Source: Tomocerus qinae
Taxonomy: Eukaryota > Arthropoda > Collembola > Entomobryomorpha > Tomoceridae
Reading direction: 5' to 3'
DNA length: 64,000 nt
Assembly: GCA_020055645.1 (NCBI GenBank)
Contig: CM034550.1
Span: 18,117,001 to 18,181,000 of the forward strand
A program made the translations under genes and the position numbers. Positions within the stretch are counted from its first letter, which is position 1. Every line of letters starts with the position of its first letter. The notes under the pieces were generated by a model that had not been told where the DNA came from, did no database searches, and worked only from the letters and a program-made list of their open reading frames with translations. Below, one piece after another: positions 1-14,500 of the stretch.

Positions 1-178
1 TCACGATTAGGATTATACCCGATTAATAATTTTTTGGATTGCAATACAAATAGAATGTAGTATTGTGATTTAAACAATACCTAAATAGTGATTTGAGATA
101 ATTGTAGTTAACTGCACTCACCACTGATGAATCCCACACATGTATTCATAATGAAGTGAAGATGGACAACCATTTCCA

Positions 179-258
179 TTATATTTTGACAATTTTCACG
201 TTAAAATCTTTCAAACTCTTATATTTTGACAATTTTTACGATAAAATGTTTCAAACTG
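179..258. repeat. tandem duplication of a 40-bp unit
   Basis: Two directly adjacent copies (179-218 and 219-258) beginning TTATATTTTGACAATTTT differ at only four positions. This is seen directly. Confidence 0.93.
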
Positions 259-703
259 TATTTAACTAATCACAATGGACAAAAATCCTCTTCTTTAGCC
301 AATTTTCACTTTTGGGTTACAATGCAGTGACAATATTGTTGCAATGAAACGAAAATTGTATTCAACTAATCGTTGCTCTAGAGAAGCTATTTTATATTGC
401 ATTTGTCTCCCGCAGTTTCAGAGCATGTTAATACCAGCGCGGTGTGTAGTCTCTTAGATAGCTCAGCTCATTCACAGTCCTCTATGTTATACGCTGTCTG
501 TCTCACCTGCCGTACTATTACTGTCTGCCTCACCTGCTGCACTTTTATAATTTCCACAAAGCAGGGGATGCGTCGAATTTGAATTTTAATGATAACTGGT
601 TGATCCTGAATATATATGCTACCATATGCAAAAAACAGATTTGGAATAAGTTATGTCGTTGCAAAGATATACGTGCTAATAAAGTACCAATAAAATTAGT
701 GGA

Positions 704-731
704 CGACCAGACGACCAGACGACCAGACGAT
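704..731. repeat. 8-bp microsatellite (CGACCAGA), 3.5 copies
   Basis: Three exact copies of CGACCAGA lie at 704-727, followed by a diverged start of a fourth. Confidence 0.9.
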
Positions 732-3700
732 CGCCAGAGTGACAGCGACAAATTCATAAGGATACTAAGCAAAGCTTCGATCCTAATAAGAATTAAAATA
801 TGACTTCCTTCTGCATTCATTCCTAGACAAAATTCATTTACGTTGTAACTTATAATATTCACATTCACTCACGCTAAAAGTGATCCTGTAGATAATGCCT
901 AATATCAAACCCAAAAAGTTCCTATACACTAGAAAATGATACGCTTTACTACACTAATGTTAAGTAGAGTCATGAATCAAACAAATTATGCAAAGCGACT
1001 GACTTTTATGTCCAATTTGGAATCGCCTTAATGTTCTGCATAAACTTTTATTAGACAAACGAGATCTTCCCCAATGTCACGATTACTTACTTTTAATTTA
1101 TTATGTACAATCTATTTGCAATTCAACATTTAGACATCTCTGACCAGCCCTAGGCTTTTTCCTTCTACTTTCAAATCTTTACAAATGTATTCTCCCACAT
1201 AATAATCCCAAACACCTAACCAATGTCAAAAATATTACCAAATTATCCTGTTACATAGAGAAATTAGGGATCTAACTTAATTTCAAAGGTTAGTATTGAA
1301 CAATTTGGTTATATAAATAAGTTTAATACATTTCGATGCAATTTGACCTGCATTCTTACCAAAAAGTATTGATATTCACAGAAAATGTTATATTTTTATT
1401 AGCCTCTAGCTATCTGATGTCATACAACAAACAGAAAAGGAAGAAAATAGGATATTCTGTTCTGTAAACAAGGAGGAAATATTTTCTTCTTTGTGAAAAG
1501 GGAACCATTGCAATTTGCAATAACAAAGTAGATAATAAAAATGTATACAACAGAAATGATTTGCAATAGCTTGCAATAATAGTTTCTTGTAACTGAAAAC
1601 ATGATTTGATGACAAGACAGATTGGACGAATAAAATACATTTATGATTTTTTTTTTTGATATTTTTTTTTGTTGCTCTACTAAGAGATAAGGATTTACAT
1701 ACAAACAAGACTGTCAGCAAAATGGACAAAGAGACGACATGGTTGATAGAAAGCAATTTATTTAACTGTGTATTTTGTATTTGGTGTGCAGTTGTTTGTG
1801 TCGTGTGTGTGGGTGGTGTGAAATGTTATGTAGTAATAATGGATGAGTATGTTTATGTATGTTCATTCAGTGAAAGGAAGAAGAAGTATATATAAGAAGT
1901 TTTAAGTATGCACTTTCTATCTAGACTTATCTGCCTTGTTTGTCAACTTGTGTCCAGTCTTACTGATGTCATTGTCACCATCATCCTCGAACATCCGTCT
2001 TGTCAACTTAACGGAAATGGACGAGCGGCAAAGAAAATCAACTCAGCTCCTGACAGCAAAGTTAATTTGTTCGCGAACTAAAATACATTGCTATTGCATC
2101 TGCGTCCACTACTGTACTATAAACATCTGTAAAAAAATACGACACAGTTTCCAACAGTCTAAAACAAACTAATAAATTCTTAATTCAGCTATTTTCAAAT
2201 ACACTATGAAATTGTGCATAAAAAATAAGTATATAGAATAAGTATACGTAATCAATTACAAAAATGTCATCTTTAAGATGTGTCCAATGTTATTCCAATA
2301 GGATATACAATTTGTGAAAGCAAAGCAATTATTATGATAATATATATCATATAGTGGTAAGATTCTTTGGGTAGGTATTTGTGTTTGTAGTTAAAAAGGA
2401 CAATTTTATTTCCCAGAGTCCCAATAGTACATTCTGGCAGAGCGTTAGCTATTTTGAGAAGAGATAAGAAGCAGTGACATTTCATATTCCAGTTTTTATA
2501 AGAAAAGACGTGGCTGCTTAAAGATGGCCCAGTGGAAAGTGAATGCCCAGTGGACATGAAAAGCACAAAATTTCGATCATATTTATTTTATCAGACTCAA
2601 CCGGACAGTTACGTAAGTAGTTTGACGCTTGATGTACTTGTTTCTCAACATCTGTATGACGATTAGGTAGTCCTGTACAAGTGTCTCAAGAATTCCATTT
2701 CCAACCAGCAACACAATTCAATACAAGATAGCTCAGCATTCTGCTCTATATAATATAGAGCTGCTGATGGGGCAATACAAGTATGTCGTAAGGAGTCTCT
2801 AGGCAGAAAGTAAACCCAAACCTACCTAAACTAAATCCCTGGTATTACCACTCTATTATAAAGTAGAAGGAGAGACACGTTGCAAGTGGACAGACAGACA
2901 GTGACAAATCACTTTGACAATTTTCCCCAAACTTGTTTCTTGACAATTTCACCAAAACTTTCCGTTCCTCCTCACTTCAGTTCTAATATCTTCTGTTTCT
3001 CTCTAACTCGCCCATTCAATACTTTCTTACTACTCAACTGCCTATACTTACTCCAATGCTATACTTCCACACTTACGTTAGCTGAGAATATGTGAAGTGA
3101 ATGATCCCAATTCAAGCTCCTTATCTGTTCTACTCAAAATAAAATTACTCCAGTGACAAATGGCAACACATACGCTGTAAGAATTAATGGATAAGAATTT
3201 CTTACCATCATTTGCCCAACTATCAGCTACTCTCAATTCCAGGCATCAAACTTCAAACACGTATCAATGTACAATTATTGCATGCAAATAATTTCATCCG
3301 TTTTAAAGCTAGCATCCAAAAATAAATAATTTGTCTAAATATATTTATTGTTTCAATAATAATATATCCAGATCTTATGTTTACTTTAATCTGGGTATTG
3401 AAAAAAATGCATATAGCCTAAGAAATCCCAATTTTCCAAGTAAATAAATTAGTGAGCAATAGACCTTAGCGCAAGTTAGGTTTAGGTTGACATTTGACAT
3501 CTTTATTCTTGCTTCAGCTGAAATTAATTTGCCATTAGAGATATTGATTGATCCTGATCCTAATCTGCATCAGTGTGTCCCTATTCAGGTATCATTTACT
3601 ATTTACGATGCACTGACGAAGTTGCCATTTAATGGGCTCACATCCATTCAGAAAGTACACATTTCTAATTTCCAAAGACATTAATCTTAGCCGAAGGTCG

Positions 3701-6700
3701 AAAGTATATCAAACTCAAATTACAGATAGGCAGCCATATAACTGTGTCACAGCAGAATCGTCATCGTCATACTACAAATTCCTATATACCTACATAACTG
3801 TCTCCCTCTCATCGATGTTCAGGTTCAGAGTAATGTCTCATAAAACAATTAGAACGGAAAGAAATCCCTATAGAATTAGAATGCCTTTACCTGGAAGCAC
3901 ATGCCATGTGTACATACAATGTTTTAACCCAACTGTACAATAAGTATCTACATTATATCAACAATAACAATAATGACAAACATCCATTATTTATTAGCGT
4001 CATTTTACCTCCTTAAATACTCGGCATTTGTAGATTACGCCCATTTAAGAAATAACAGCAACATGAAGGCCCAAAAGAAAATCAATGTACAATTACATTT
4101 AAAGACCAAATTGGAAACACCTAAGCAATTAAAAATGAATATTACCCATAGTTGGGCTTAACTACAAACTGCAGTCACCTACTTTGTTTCAAAATCAATC
4201 TGGAGAAACAGGTAAACTGACGAAGGGTGAAAGTAGAAGGAATTTTGATACAATACTACATCATGGTGAAGAGAACATAAATCAAATGGGTTGTCTTTGC
4301 GGGATTATATTATAGGTACACCGTACCTAAACCAGTTAGGCATAAAATATACGGAGAATAGTATGTTAATCTTTAGGAAACAGTAAGTAGAGAGCAGAAC
4401 GCTATTTATTTGGAGGAGTAAAAGAATAAAAAGCAGTTGGGGACATGATAGGGGCAGTTTATCTATGCACAGGACGTGTAGATAAATAAGTAGCTTGCAC
4501 TATTTTGTGTATGATATTTTACAATGTAACATTACATAAGGTATTTGGTAATAGTTATAAAGTAGTAGGAGTGACTGGGCAAGAAAACAGAATAGAGATT
4601 CATTTTATAGAGGTGGAAGAGACTATTGCGTAGTGTATGGAGTGTAAATCAATTTGTCTCTAGAGTCTCTTCACTTCTACAGACTCCGTTGGGTTCACTT
4701 GTTGTTACTGTCACGTTCTTCGACTATTGCATTCTCTACGTGGCAATATTAATGCTACCTCTTCTACAACTTTTCCACTTTCCCCCTTTTTTCGTCTACT
4801 TTACTGTCTCACTGGATTCCCCTTAAAGGATACTAGGAATAACACATTTTAATATAATATTGAATATGAATACATTATCGACTACTTACCTATAACAATG
4901 CAGAGTATTTCGGATGCACATCCAGTTGGTTTTCTGTTTGTATACTTAAGTATAGAGAGAACTCATAATTCAACTTACATTTCCATTAACTATAATTTCC
5001 TGTCTTCTATCTATATACTAAAAGTATGCCTATTCTCAAAAACTTGCACAAATACAAGTGTAAACGTGTCGAAAACGAAAAAGATGTTACCTTCTTACAT
5101 GTAGACATCTGCTCAGGGAAAATATGTATAAAATTGAGAAAAGTATGTGCACACAAAGTATAGATTTATATGCAAATAGTAGTAAGTAGCTGAATAAAAA
5201 TTGTGTACTTATCCGCCGATGATTTAAGCAATAGATTCAGTCTAAATTGATGGAAGATGACTCAGCAAGCATAACAAAGGAATTGAGGGTCATTTGACTC
5301 AAGCTCGTTTTCTCGAAGAACAATAGACAGAAAGAGTCCAAGAAAAAACCGGATTTTTCAAAACGAGTTCTTGACTGTGCTCTTGAATCTTTTGTAGCAA
5401 TGTGTGTTTCGTTTTCATTCCTACGTGCTTGTCGTTTGATTTTGAAACAGAAAGTTACGATCCTTTAGAAAAGCTGAAAAGCGAGAAATGCAAAAAGAAA
5501 AAAGCGTCCTTACTCCAGAAGATTATTTTCCCAGGTTTGTCATTCCTCTTCTTTCTCGGTACATTTCTTTCTAGTATAGCTAGGAATTTCAGACGCAATA
5601 AAAATTCAGCAATTATTTTCAAACTGGAAAGAATTTTTTTCAGTTGGTAGTGCACTGGATGAGAAAACGGGTGAATGCATAAGTAGGAAACGTAGAGAAA
5701 TTGAACTGATAAATCCTGTTGACTTTTGCAAGTCAGATTGAAGTAAAAACATTAGCTTTGATCATTGAATAGGTGCTAACTAGAGCAGAAGATGAAAACG
5801 AGACGACAATGAAAATCCAAGGCATATAATATATTTTCTTAGCACAAATAGATCAGGAAAGAAAGAGTATATGTTTGTTTTTTATTATAGTATATAGTGA
5901 CTAGTTGAAAGCTGTAATCTACTTATCAACCGGCATGAATCTTAATAGAAGACATTCAAAAATTCAGAGAGAATGAGCAAATGACTGACTGGATGACTAT
6001 AAAATATCCTTTGCTAGTTTTTCTCAAACTGTGAGAAGGAAAAAGGAGAAAATTGAAAGGGAAAAGAACGTTCCTTAAATAATAAAGGAATAAAGAGACA
6101 CTTACCGGAGGCAGACACGAAACGACTACCTTTTATTTATCCACAAATCTCCTTTTCTTCATATTATTATTATTATCGCCATTACCCGTCCCATTATACA
6201 TCATGGAATGGCTCCCACAAAAAATGTCCACAAATTCAATGACAAGACATAAAGTCACTGAATTTCCTAATTTCGACGCATTCGTTGAACCGAACTATGA
6301 CTTACTAGTTACTTTACGACTCTCCTACCCGTAAAAACCCAGCCAAACGTACACAAATAAATAGGAACACGAGACGAGGGGGAAGAAAACCGCTTTCTGC
6401 TCTTTACTTTTGAATCTCCTTTTATGCTGTCATACCAAGGAAGCCCCAATCCGCTATGACTAAAGTTATAGCAGCTACGGGATTGTAATTGGTACTCTCC
6501 ATTGGCTTATGAAAAGCATTTTCACTTTTACTGACAGATTTACATTTTCCCTTTTCCAGCCCCTACTAACATAGGATTATTTGGTCACTTAAGTACACAC
6601 CATTCAAATACACAAATGCATCAACTCCTACAAACTTAAATCAATTTTTCTTGCAAGGGGACAAAATAATTGGCAATTTAAACATTTCCACGAGTTTAGT

Positions 6701-9700
6701 TATCCGTAACTTTTTTATGATTGGAATTTTTATTTCTCTTACGACATTGTAGGTAATATTTTAAAAATGTGGATCATTCTCATGAACTTCAATTCTTTAT
6801 TCTGCAGATGATGTAATTGAATTGAATTACCGTGATAAAACGTTGTTTTGTTCAATCAAAATTCGTTAGGAATTACCATGAGGTATTAACTAACATTTAC
6901 TGCATTAGAAAGCAGCTCTGAACGAAGATAAATAATAGGAATAGGAGTTATTATAGTAAGTTTTGATAAGGGAATGTTAGATCTCTGATTCAAATGATAA
7001 GGTTGGTTAAGTAGGGAATATGATTATAATCTTCAATCAGTTAGGAGTAGAAGACTCAATCAATAGTCATTCTAGCGTGTAATGTATAAACACACATCAG
7101 AAGAGAGATGAGACGAGCCAATTTTCTCGAAAGCAAAACATTTTTCAATATTATTCTAGAGTCTATACTAGATTTGTCTATTTGCTAAGTACATTCCAGA
7201 ACTAGAGCTATAGATGACAACAGATTAAGTAGGTAGCCATTTAGTTAGCTACCTAAGCGTGGATCTACAGATATTTCTCTTGATTTCTCCGTACATGAAT
7301 TCCCTTCAACTTGATCTTTAAGTTGAAACTGCTCGTTCAACTGAGAGGTCAATGGGCTTTCCAAACCAGCCAACTTTCCACTTGAAATGTCAAATAGCCG
7401 TTTTCAATTTGATTCAATTTGACTCAATTTCAGCCTTGCCGACATTCTGTACCGTTCCTTAGCACATATATTCCAAATCAATAGTATTACGTGTATATGT
7501 AGTACCTAGTAAGGGTCGTCGTAACATGATGAGATGAAGTGAGTATCTAGATACCTTCACATCTGAATAGTACATACGATGGGATTGACATCGCATCATT
7601 GTATAGGTAGGACTATATAGTTTTCGTGGCACACTCACAAAAGTACTCCTACTGATACAAATAGGACAGGAAGATAACTGCACGAAAGATCAGAGCAGTA
7701 CTTACTGTTAAAGAAAGAAATTGCTCTTCCTTTCCCTTCACTCGACTTCCACATCCTCTCCTCCTCCTCTTGCATCAAATCATTCTTTTTCTCTAAATCC
7801 TTTCGTACACACAGCACAAACTGTCCCTTTAACTAGAAACCAACTTCCCTTTGGTCACATCACATACATACAATTCCCAAATTCCTATCTCTAATAAGTA
7901 CCCACTGAAAACACGTCAAGTGTACATTCCATTACTTTTCAACAAAGTCAGCAGTGTGTTTATTCCTTTACGTTCACACATACCATAATCTTCACAAAAC
8001 TTTACCCTAATCTAAAGGAATTTGTAGCGGATGAAAAAAAATTTAAGAATATTTTAGTAAAATGCCAGTAAGTTTTTAATCTTCGTGATTAAATAATCCA
8101 TATATTTAATTTATAGATACAAATCACCCCTAAGAAAAATAATTCGCATATATCTATGAACTTTTTCTATAAATACATAAAATACACAGGTTCAGTCCAG
8201 TTTGCTATAGAAGGCTATGGGGTTTGTGTAATCTTTTTTGGACAAAAATGTACGGACAGATTGTCTATATACATGTCTCATAAATTTCGTGGGAGTTCCA
8301 TTCAGTCACATTTTTCTCTTTGAGTAGTAGCGAATCAAATTCATCCACGTTGGCTGAGATGAAATATTATTGCAACAAAAAGATGTCTAGCAAACAATAA
8401 CTAATGCTAGTGCAAAGCATTTCATTTATTTCACTTTATGAATGAAAAGCATAGAGAAGCCTTTATGTAACGAGTCAATACGCAAGTATATACATTCGTT
8501 ACAATAAAGTATTTTATATAATGGAAGTCGGAGGAATAAGTAAATACTATGGATAGAAGAAAGGATCAATTGTATAAATAGGTTGCTATATTAGAGATAG
8601 GAACCGGGAAACCAATTTGGTCGTCGTATATGTTTATGTTGAGTATTGAAAGAAAAAGGAGGAGAAAGAAATAAATAGAGCTGACTGATTGAGAGTTGTT
8701 GTAGTATGTTGGTTGACTAATGTCTACTTTGAATCGGTCGTGCAGACTAACGTCCACATTTGAAATTATTAGGTTTCCTCTGTTGAATTATAGAATATGG
8801 GACTTTGGCCATGCGGATGTAGGATAACGTGCTGCAGTTCCTGAATTGTCTGTCTTACCCTCTGGTTCTTTTAAATTGCCTCCACTCCCAACTGCCATGC
8901 ACTACAATGTGACCGTGTCAACTTAAGTCAAATCAAGTCAGCGCAAAGTAAACTTGTGAGCTTCCTTCCTTTTTCTGTCCTTCTAGCACTGTCTTAACTT
9001 TACATAGGAATCAAACTGGATATAGGACCTTAAGCTGCCTAATCGAAATCTGAAGGGATGGATCGGGATCTATCTATAGCAGCAGTTTTTGCTTTGTGTG
9101 CATAAATGTCATTAAACCTTTTTTCTTTCCTTGGCGACTTCGAATTTCTTGACTGTAGTGCAGCACGACTTCTCCAGAATCTATATTGTTGTGCACTACA
9201 AAGTACACAGAATCTTATCGAAAACTTTTCTTCCGAACTTAACGATCTTCTTCCAACTCTCCAATTTATACAAGCAGTATAGACATCCTCATATGAAAAT
9301 CTCTCGATCTCGATCTGCAAACTTGACTCGCGCTAATGCACTTCTATTACAAACTATAGTCCCTGTCTTATCTTCTAATCTCAACTAAATCCCCTAAAGG
9401 AAGGCCAAATAAAGACTCCCAGCATAAGAACCCTGCTTAGTACAAAAGACAGTTCACTCACAGACTTACATCTACCTTTTTAACTGTCCCACTAAACTTA
9501 AGTGTACAATATTGTGTCTCCTAAATATACACACTAGTCCCGGCTATTCCGCTTCCTTTTTCTATAAAGAACACGATTTACTGAAAATCATTCCTTCACT
9601 CCCGTACTTTTGCATAACACAACATCAAAAATAACGATACTGTTGACAAAAGTGGCGCACACTATAACAATAACTCTAGTTTCTTACTATAAACAAGCCG

Positions 9701-10983
9701 CCTCCTTTCAGTTTACTTTTAAAAGCCTCTGATGCTCTTCTTCTTACTAGAATCACAAAACTTTGAATATAGAGCACAATTTTTTCATGATGACAGCACA
9801 AGATTCTTTTACATTCACAACCCTAACGACATGAACAAACGCGCCGCACATAATGGGCACAATGAAGTTACACTAAAGAGATGATCAAACAAAAAAGATC
9901 ATGCCAAAAGAATTAGCTTGATTCTTTAGGATTATATTATGCAGGTAAATGCAATGCGCAATTTCAGGTCGATTTACATGATTCTCAAGTTTTATTGACA
10001 AAAAATAATAGCTTTTCATTTTCGAACAAGTATATTATAAATTAATTTGTAAAAGTAACAAAATTGTAACTAAGATCATCAATTACATTAGTAATCTGTG
10101 AATATCAACCTTGTGGTGCTAATGATTAGAAAACACTATCTTCTACGTTTTTCTTCAGAGCAAACTAAAAATTATAGTTGTTACATAATTGTCATGTTAA
10201 ATCAAATTGTCATTCGGATCATGAAAAGTATTATCACAACCTAAACAGTAGATCACGCTTAAAATCGACATTGATTTGGGCCATCCGCTTGAAAAAGCAC
10301 AAAATGTAACCATGTAGGAAAATGTCAGTAGAGAATTACATATATTAAGCATTAGGGTTGTTTTATCCTTAGTTAATTGTAGTTAACTTTCCACATATAT
10401 AGATAAGAAGCTCCATGTAGCTGTATATATTATTTGATTCACATTATAGTAGTAGTGTAATATTATTAAACTGAATCTAAGGACTAATACTATAGATATA
10501 TCTGCCCACAGGAAAGTAAGCGAGTAGAGACAGTACATATACATTACTTACATGTTATAATACACAAATATACAGTGACGGATAAAAAGTATGAACTCAC
10601 ATTTTGAAAATGTATAGCACTCATCTTATACTATTAGGTAAGAGTCTTTGGCATTATGGCAAGTACTTAAAGGAAGAAAAGGACCTGCCGAGCGATCCAA
10701 ACAGTGAGCTTGCGATCTGCTATCATAAAGATATCACATAGATAGATAATACAATAAATACATACTATGCATCTTTCTCCTTAGCCATTCTGTTGTGCAG
10801 TGGGAGAGACATTTTATAGTCAGGGGCTATATGGTTTGGTTCGGAGATAAGTTATTATTAGGATAAAAAGTCTGCAGTATATATTTATAGTAGAGAGGAG
10901 AGGACTGGAATGAAAGATGTAGTAGATCAGTATATACCACTATAGTAGAGTCAGTTGCTATAAGGTACTTACTTTTTGTCGAC

Positions 10984-10989
10984 TTTATT
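10984..10989 (-). other. candidate Dscam polyadenylation signal
   Basis: This is the first AATAAA on the minus strand that I find after the stop codon, about 390 nt downstream. Other copies lie further on (for example near 9992), so the true end of the transcript is uncertain. Confidence 0.25.
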
Positions 10990-11376
10990 TCTCTATCTCT
11001 TTGCATTCCATCGAATCGGTAATTGAGTTCTGTTGGATAGAACCTCGTCAAGAGAGAGAGAGTTGAGTACAGTGAGCATTATTGTGGCGGAGTAGGTTAT
11101 GTAATACCTACTTTAGAACTTATGGTAGTACATACAATCACTTGTGCACACGAGTTACATAAAGTAGCTCAACATAAGTACATAGAGATACATGGGTGAA
11201 CTTTAGCAATTTCACAGAGGTCTATAGTACTATAAGATGGAGGTAATGCTAGCTTATTTTAGTTAGTCCGCCATGTCTCGTTTTCTCAATATTGTAGGTA
11301 CCTACTAGGTAGCTGGTTGAAATTTTCAGTGAGGATTGCAGATATACTACTACATATAGTAAGTAGTATGCTTATG

Positions 11377-11584
11377 CTATACATCAATATGGTACGTGGC
11401 CTCCCGCCCGGCGGAGCCTTTTTTCTGATGATGAAGACTCCCTGAGTGTCGACTTTTATGGGGACGTTTGGAAGAACTCATCGTGAACTTAAGTCCCGAA
11501 GGCTCCATTATTCCATCGTAGCAACAGTCTTCATCTCCGTCACTCAACTCACGAGGGTCCGAGAAGCGGGTCGGCGGTTGAATT
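11377..11584 (-). CDS. Dscam: Dscam exon 37: C-terminus
   Basis: The exon encodes IQPPTRFSDPRELSDGDEDC, then CYDGIMEPSGLKFTMSSSKR, and ends ATYHIDV followed by TAG at 11379-11377. The last residues fit a hydrophobic-X-hydrophobic class II PDZ ligand, as in other Dscams that end in similar short motifs. Binding is inference. Confidence 0.92.
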
Positions 11585-14500
11585 CTGTCACAAAAACTAA
11601 ACGTATTTGGACCTAATAATTTTAGAGAACAAAAATCATTCAATTTTATTTTAGTATTACACATACTACACACAAACACCAAACATTGCGCACCATCAGG
11701 CCGAGAGAAAAGCAAAGCTCTACAGACACGAGGTTTTGATTTTCCTGTATATGTAGAGCTTCACCTTCATAATATTTGTTTATGGGCTATGAAATAATAT
11801 TTCCCCACAAAATTGCAACGACCTAGCAGGGAATGCCTTCAGGTGAAAGCTACTTTCACTCACATTTAGGAAAAATTTCTTTTTTCTCCGCGGGTAGAGC
11901 ATGTTCCTTCAGTTATGCAGTATAAATAAATAAATATACAATGAAAACAAGTTTCTCTCTCGACCTGATGTCACACAGACAAATATATACCCAAAAAGAT
12001 GTAAACTAACCCACAGTCTAAGTTAGCTCTAGTATAAGCCACAGCCATAGCATTTGCATTTAGTGCCATACAATTCTGCAATGAATTATAGCTACTAGTA
12101 ACTAGTATATTATAGTACTACGCTCAGCAAATAAGCTTTGCACATATTTTACAGGCTAAATAGCACACTAGAGTAAATTCATAGCAAACCTGAAAGAAGT
12201 TTCCTCAGTATGACTCGAGTAGCCTGAACTGCTACGAACACGTTGCTTTGCACTTGAGCCGCTCTGAACACTTGATTTAGATTTACTCTTGCGTGACATA
12301 TAGGAAGACTTTCTAGGGCCGCCCGTAGGCGAAGAGTCAGTCGAAGAACTTGAGTGATCCGAAGTTATTACAGGGTCTACCACGCAAAAACACAACCCTT
12401 CACCACATAGTTACTACAACTAGTAAACTACAGCTTTCTTAAGATAGTAAGTCTACGTAAGTTAATGAAAGAAAGTGAGTGAGTACATAAATACGTGAGT
12501 GAATAGCCAACTTCTACAGCTACGATAGTAATAGTAATGTGAATGAAGAGAGAAAGTTGTTTTCACTTTGTAATTTGCTTGCCTTGCATACGAAAACCTA
12601 ACTCTATACAATGTTATACATACATAGACAGGAAAAGATTGGGAGCAAGTGTCAGACACTGAATTGGAGTCAAAATGAAGAAAGTGCGTGTTGTGCGTGA
12701 GTGTATTGTGGATGGGATTGGCTCCCAGACTCGCACTATCAACTCCAACATTTCTATTCGTGTCTTAACACAACTCACTCACTTAATCTGGACAAAAAAC
12801 GTAAAGTCAGAATTCTCTGAACAACTAAAACTAAATATGTACAAACATGTACTACTCGTAACGAGTCAATAAGAATAACACGAAAAGCTACGTTTTATCC
12901 TTTTAGAAAGAGATAGGATCAAAATTGCGGAGCACAGCAGATAATATAAATGATGTATATTTATATTGAAATGTAAGTATAGGTTTGGGGAAAAGTTTGG
13001 GCAAGCCTGGTGTTCAACATTCAACTCAATCACATTACATGAGGTCATGATCAAAAGCTAAGGTTAAGTGAAAGGATTTCTCACCAGATCTTTGGCGTTG
13101 TCGGAAAGTGACCATTTCATGCTGAATCTGCATGGGATTCGAGTTTGGCTGGAGATGTCTTGGCATGTGATGAATTGGTGAACAATTCTGGTGATGTTTC
13201 TCCCCTTCTGAATCGGACCCTAGGGTGTCATACTCTGAAATGGGCATATGCAATGTCAGGATTTTCTTTACTTCCGAATCCGTGCTCGCCATATTGTCTG
13301 ACTCTTGACTTTCGAAATCTTTCCCTTTCCGTCTCACTTTTGTGTATTCAGGCTCCTAAACACCAAAAATATAAGTTAGCAAGGGAATTTACTGCCACCT
13401 TAACATACGATAACAACAGATATCTTCATCCACACTTATAAACAACACCAAGAGATATCCACATTCCCCGTTGGATTCTTTTCCTCCGTCTTTTTTAACT
13501 TTTCTCACAATCTTTACACTCCTTCCTCGTAGACCTTGTCTACCTAGCTCAAAGTTTACCCAGTCCACACTAACTTAAGCACGACGTCCATTTCCAAGCT
13601 ATCCTCTCCTTATAACTCGTACCAAAAGATAAATCTCGAAGTAAACGAACTCTAAAACTCAACTAGCCAGGATATTTTATGAACTCACAACCGAGTTACA
13701 CACTGTTAGTTTTCTGATAAAATTATATCCTTACACTAAAATAGTAGAATCGTCTTTTATCAAAGTTCTATACTCATATTTTCTCTTCTATCTCTACATG
13801 CGCTGAAATATTAAACTTGAGTAGAGAAACCCAAGACCCATAAAGTAATCATTTTTAATATAGCAGAGCCGTATGAATTTCCATCGCCCGAACCTCCAAG
13901 CCTGAGGCTTGAAAGGGTAAGACGATGAGGCGAAACCAAGTCAGTATGTTCGTTGATTTGCTTTTTATTCTATCAACATAGAGTCTAAAACTAATATACA
14001 CATTTCACACATGCATTATAGCTTCCATTTAGAACCAGTTTACTTTATAGACCAATAAATAAGCATAATAATAATGCCTACCCGAAGTTGGATGGTAGCC
14101 TGGTTGTATAAAAATCCGGGTGACTGGACCGAATGATAAGGACCACTGTAAATGTTGCCGACGTTGTACATCGTGTCTCCCGTGTGTCGGCCGAATTTCT
14201 TCTTCGACCCGCCTTTTGTCAATAATGGTCTACCCGGTGGCTTTTCCGGCAGTTGGAACGTTGCGTACGGGCAGATATCGTCTATGTAATCTGCCAAAAA
14301 ATGTCATATATTCATCCTACTTTAGCCCAGCTACACTTTGCAGATAGTGAATGAAAAGTCAAATGTACTTACTTACACAAGGCATATACTACTACACTCA
14401 ATTCTATTCACTACTAAATGTGCAACGTGAGAAACGTAAGTAATGATAGTAAACCTACCTAGTACCCTACTTTACCACTCTAATAATATTTTATATCCAA

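Larger units (their letters stand above)
1..11376. other. downstream flank of Dscam, no gene recognised
   Basis: About 11 kb of AT-rich sequence. Open frames are short (at most about 116 codons), overlap each other on both strands and have no recognisable domain. The part next to 11376 is presumably Dscam 3' UTR. Small repeats occur at 179-258 and 704-731, and T-runs near 1647-1670. Confidence 0.55.

Noticed and set aside
9039..9388. Overlapping plus and minus frames in the downstream flank
   Set aside because: Mutually overlapping frames with no recognisable motif; treated as chance.
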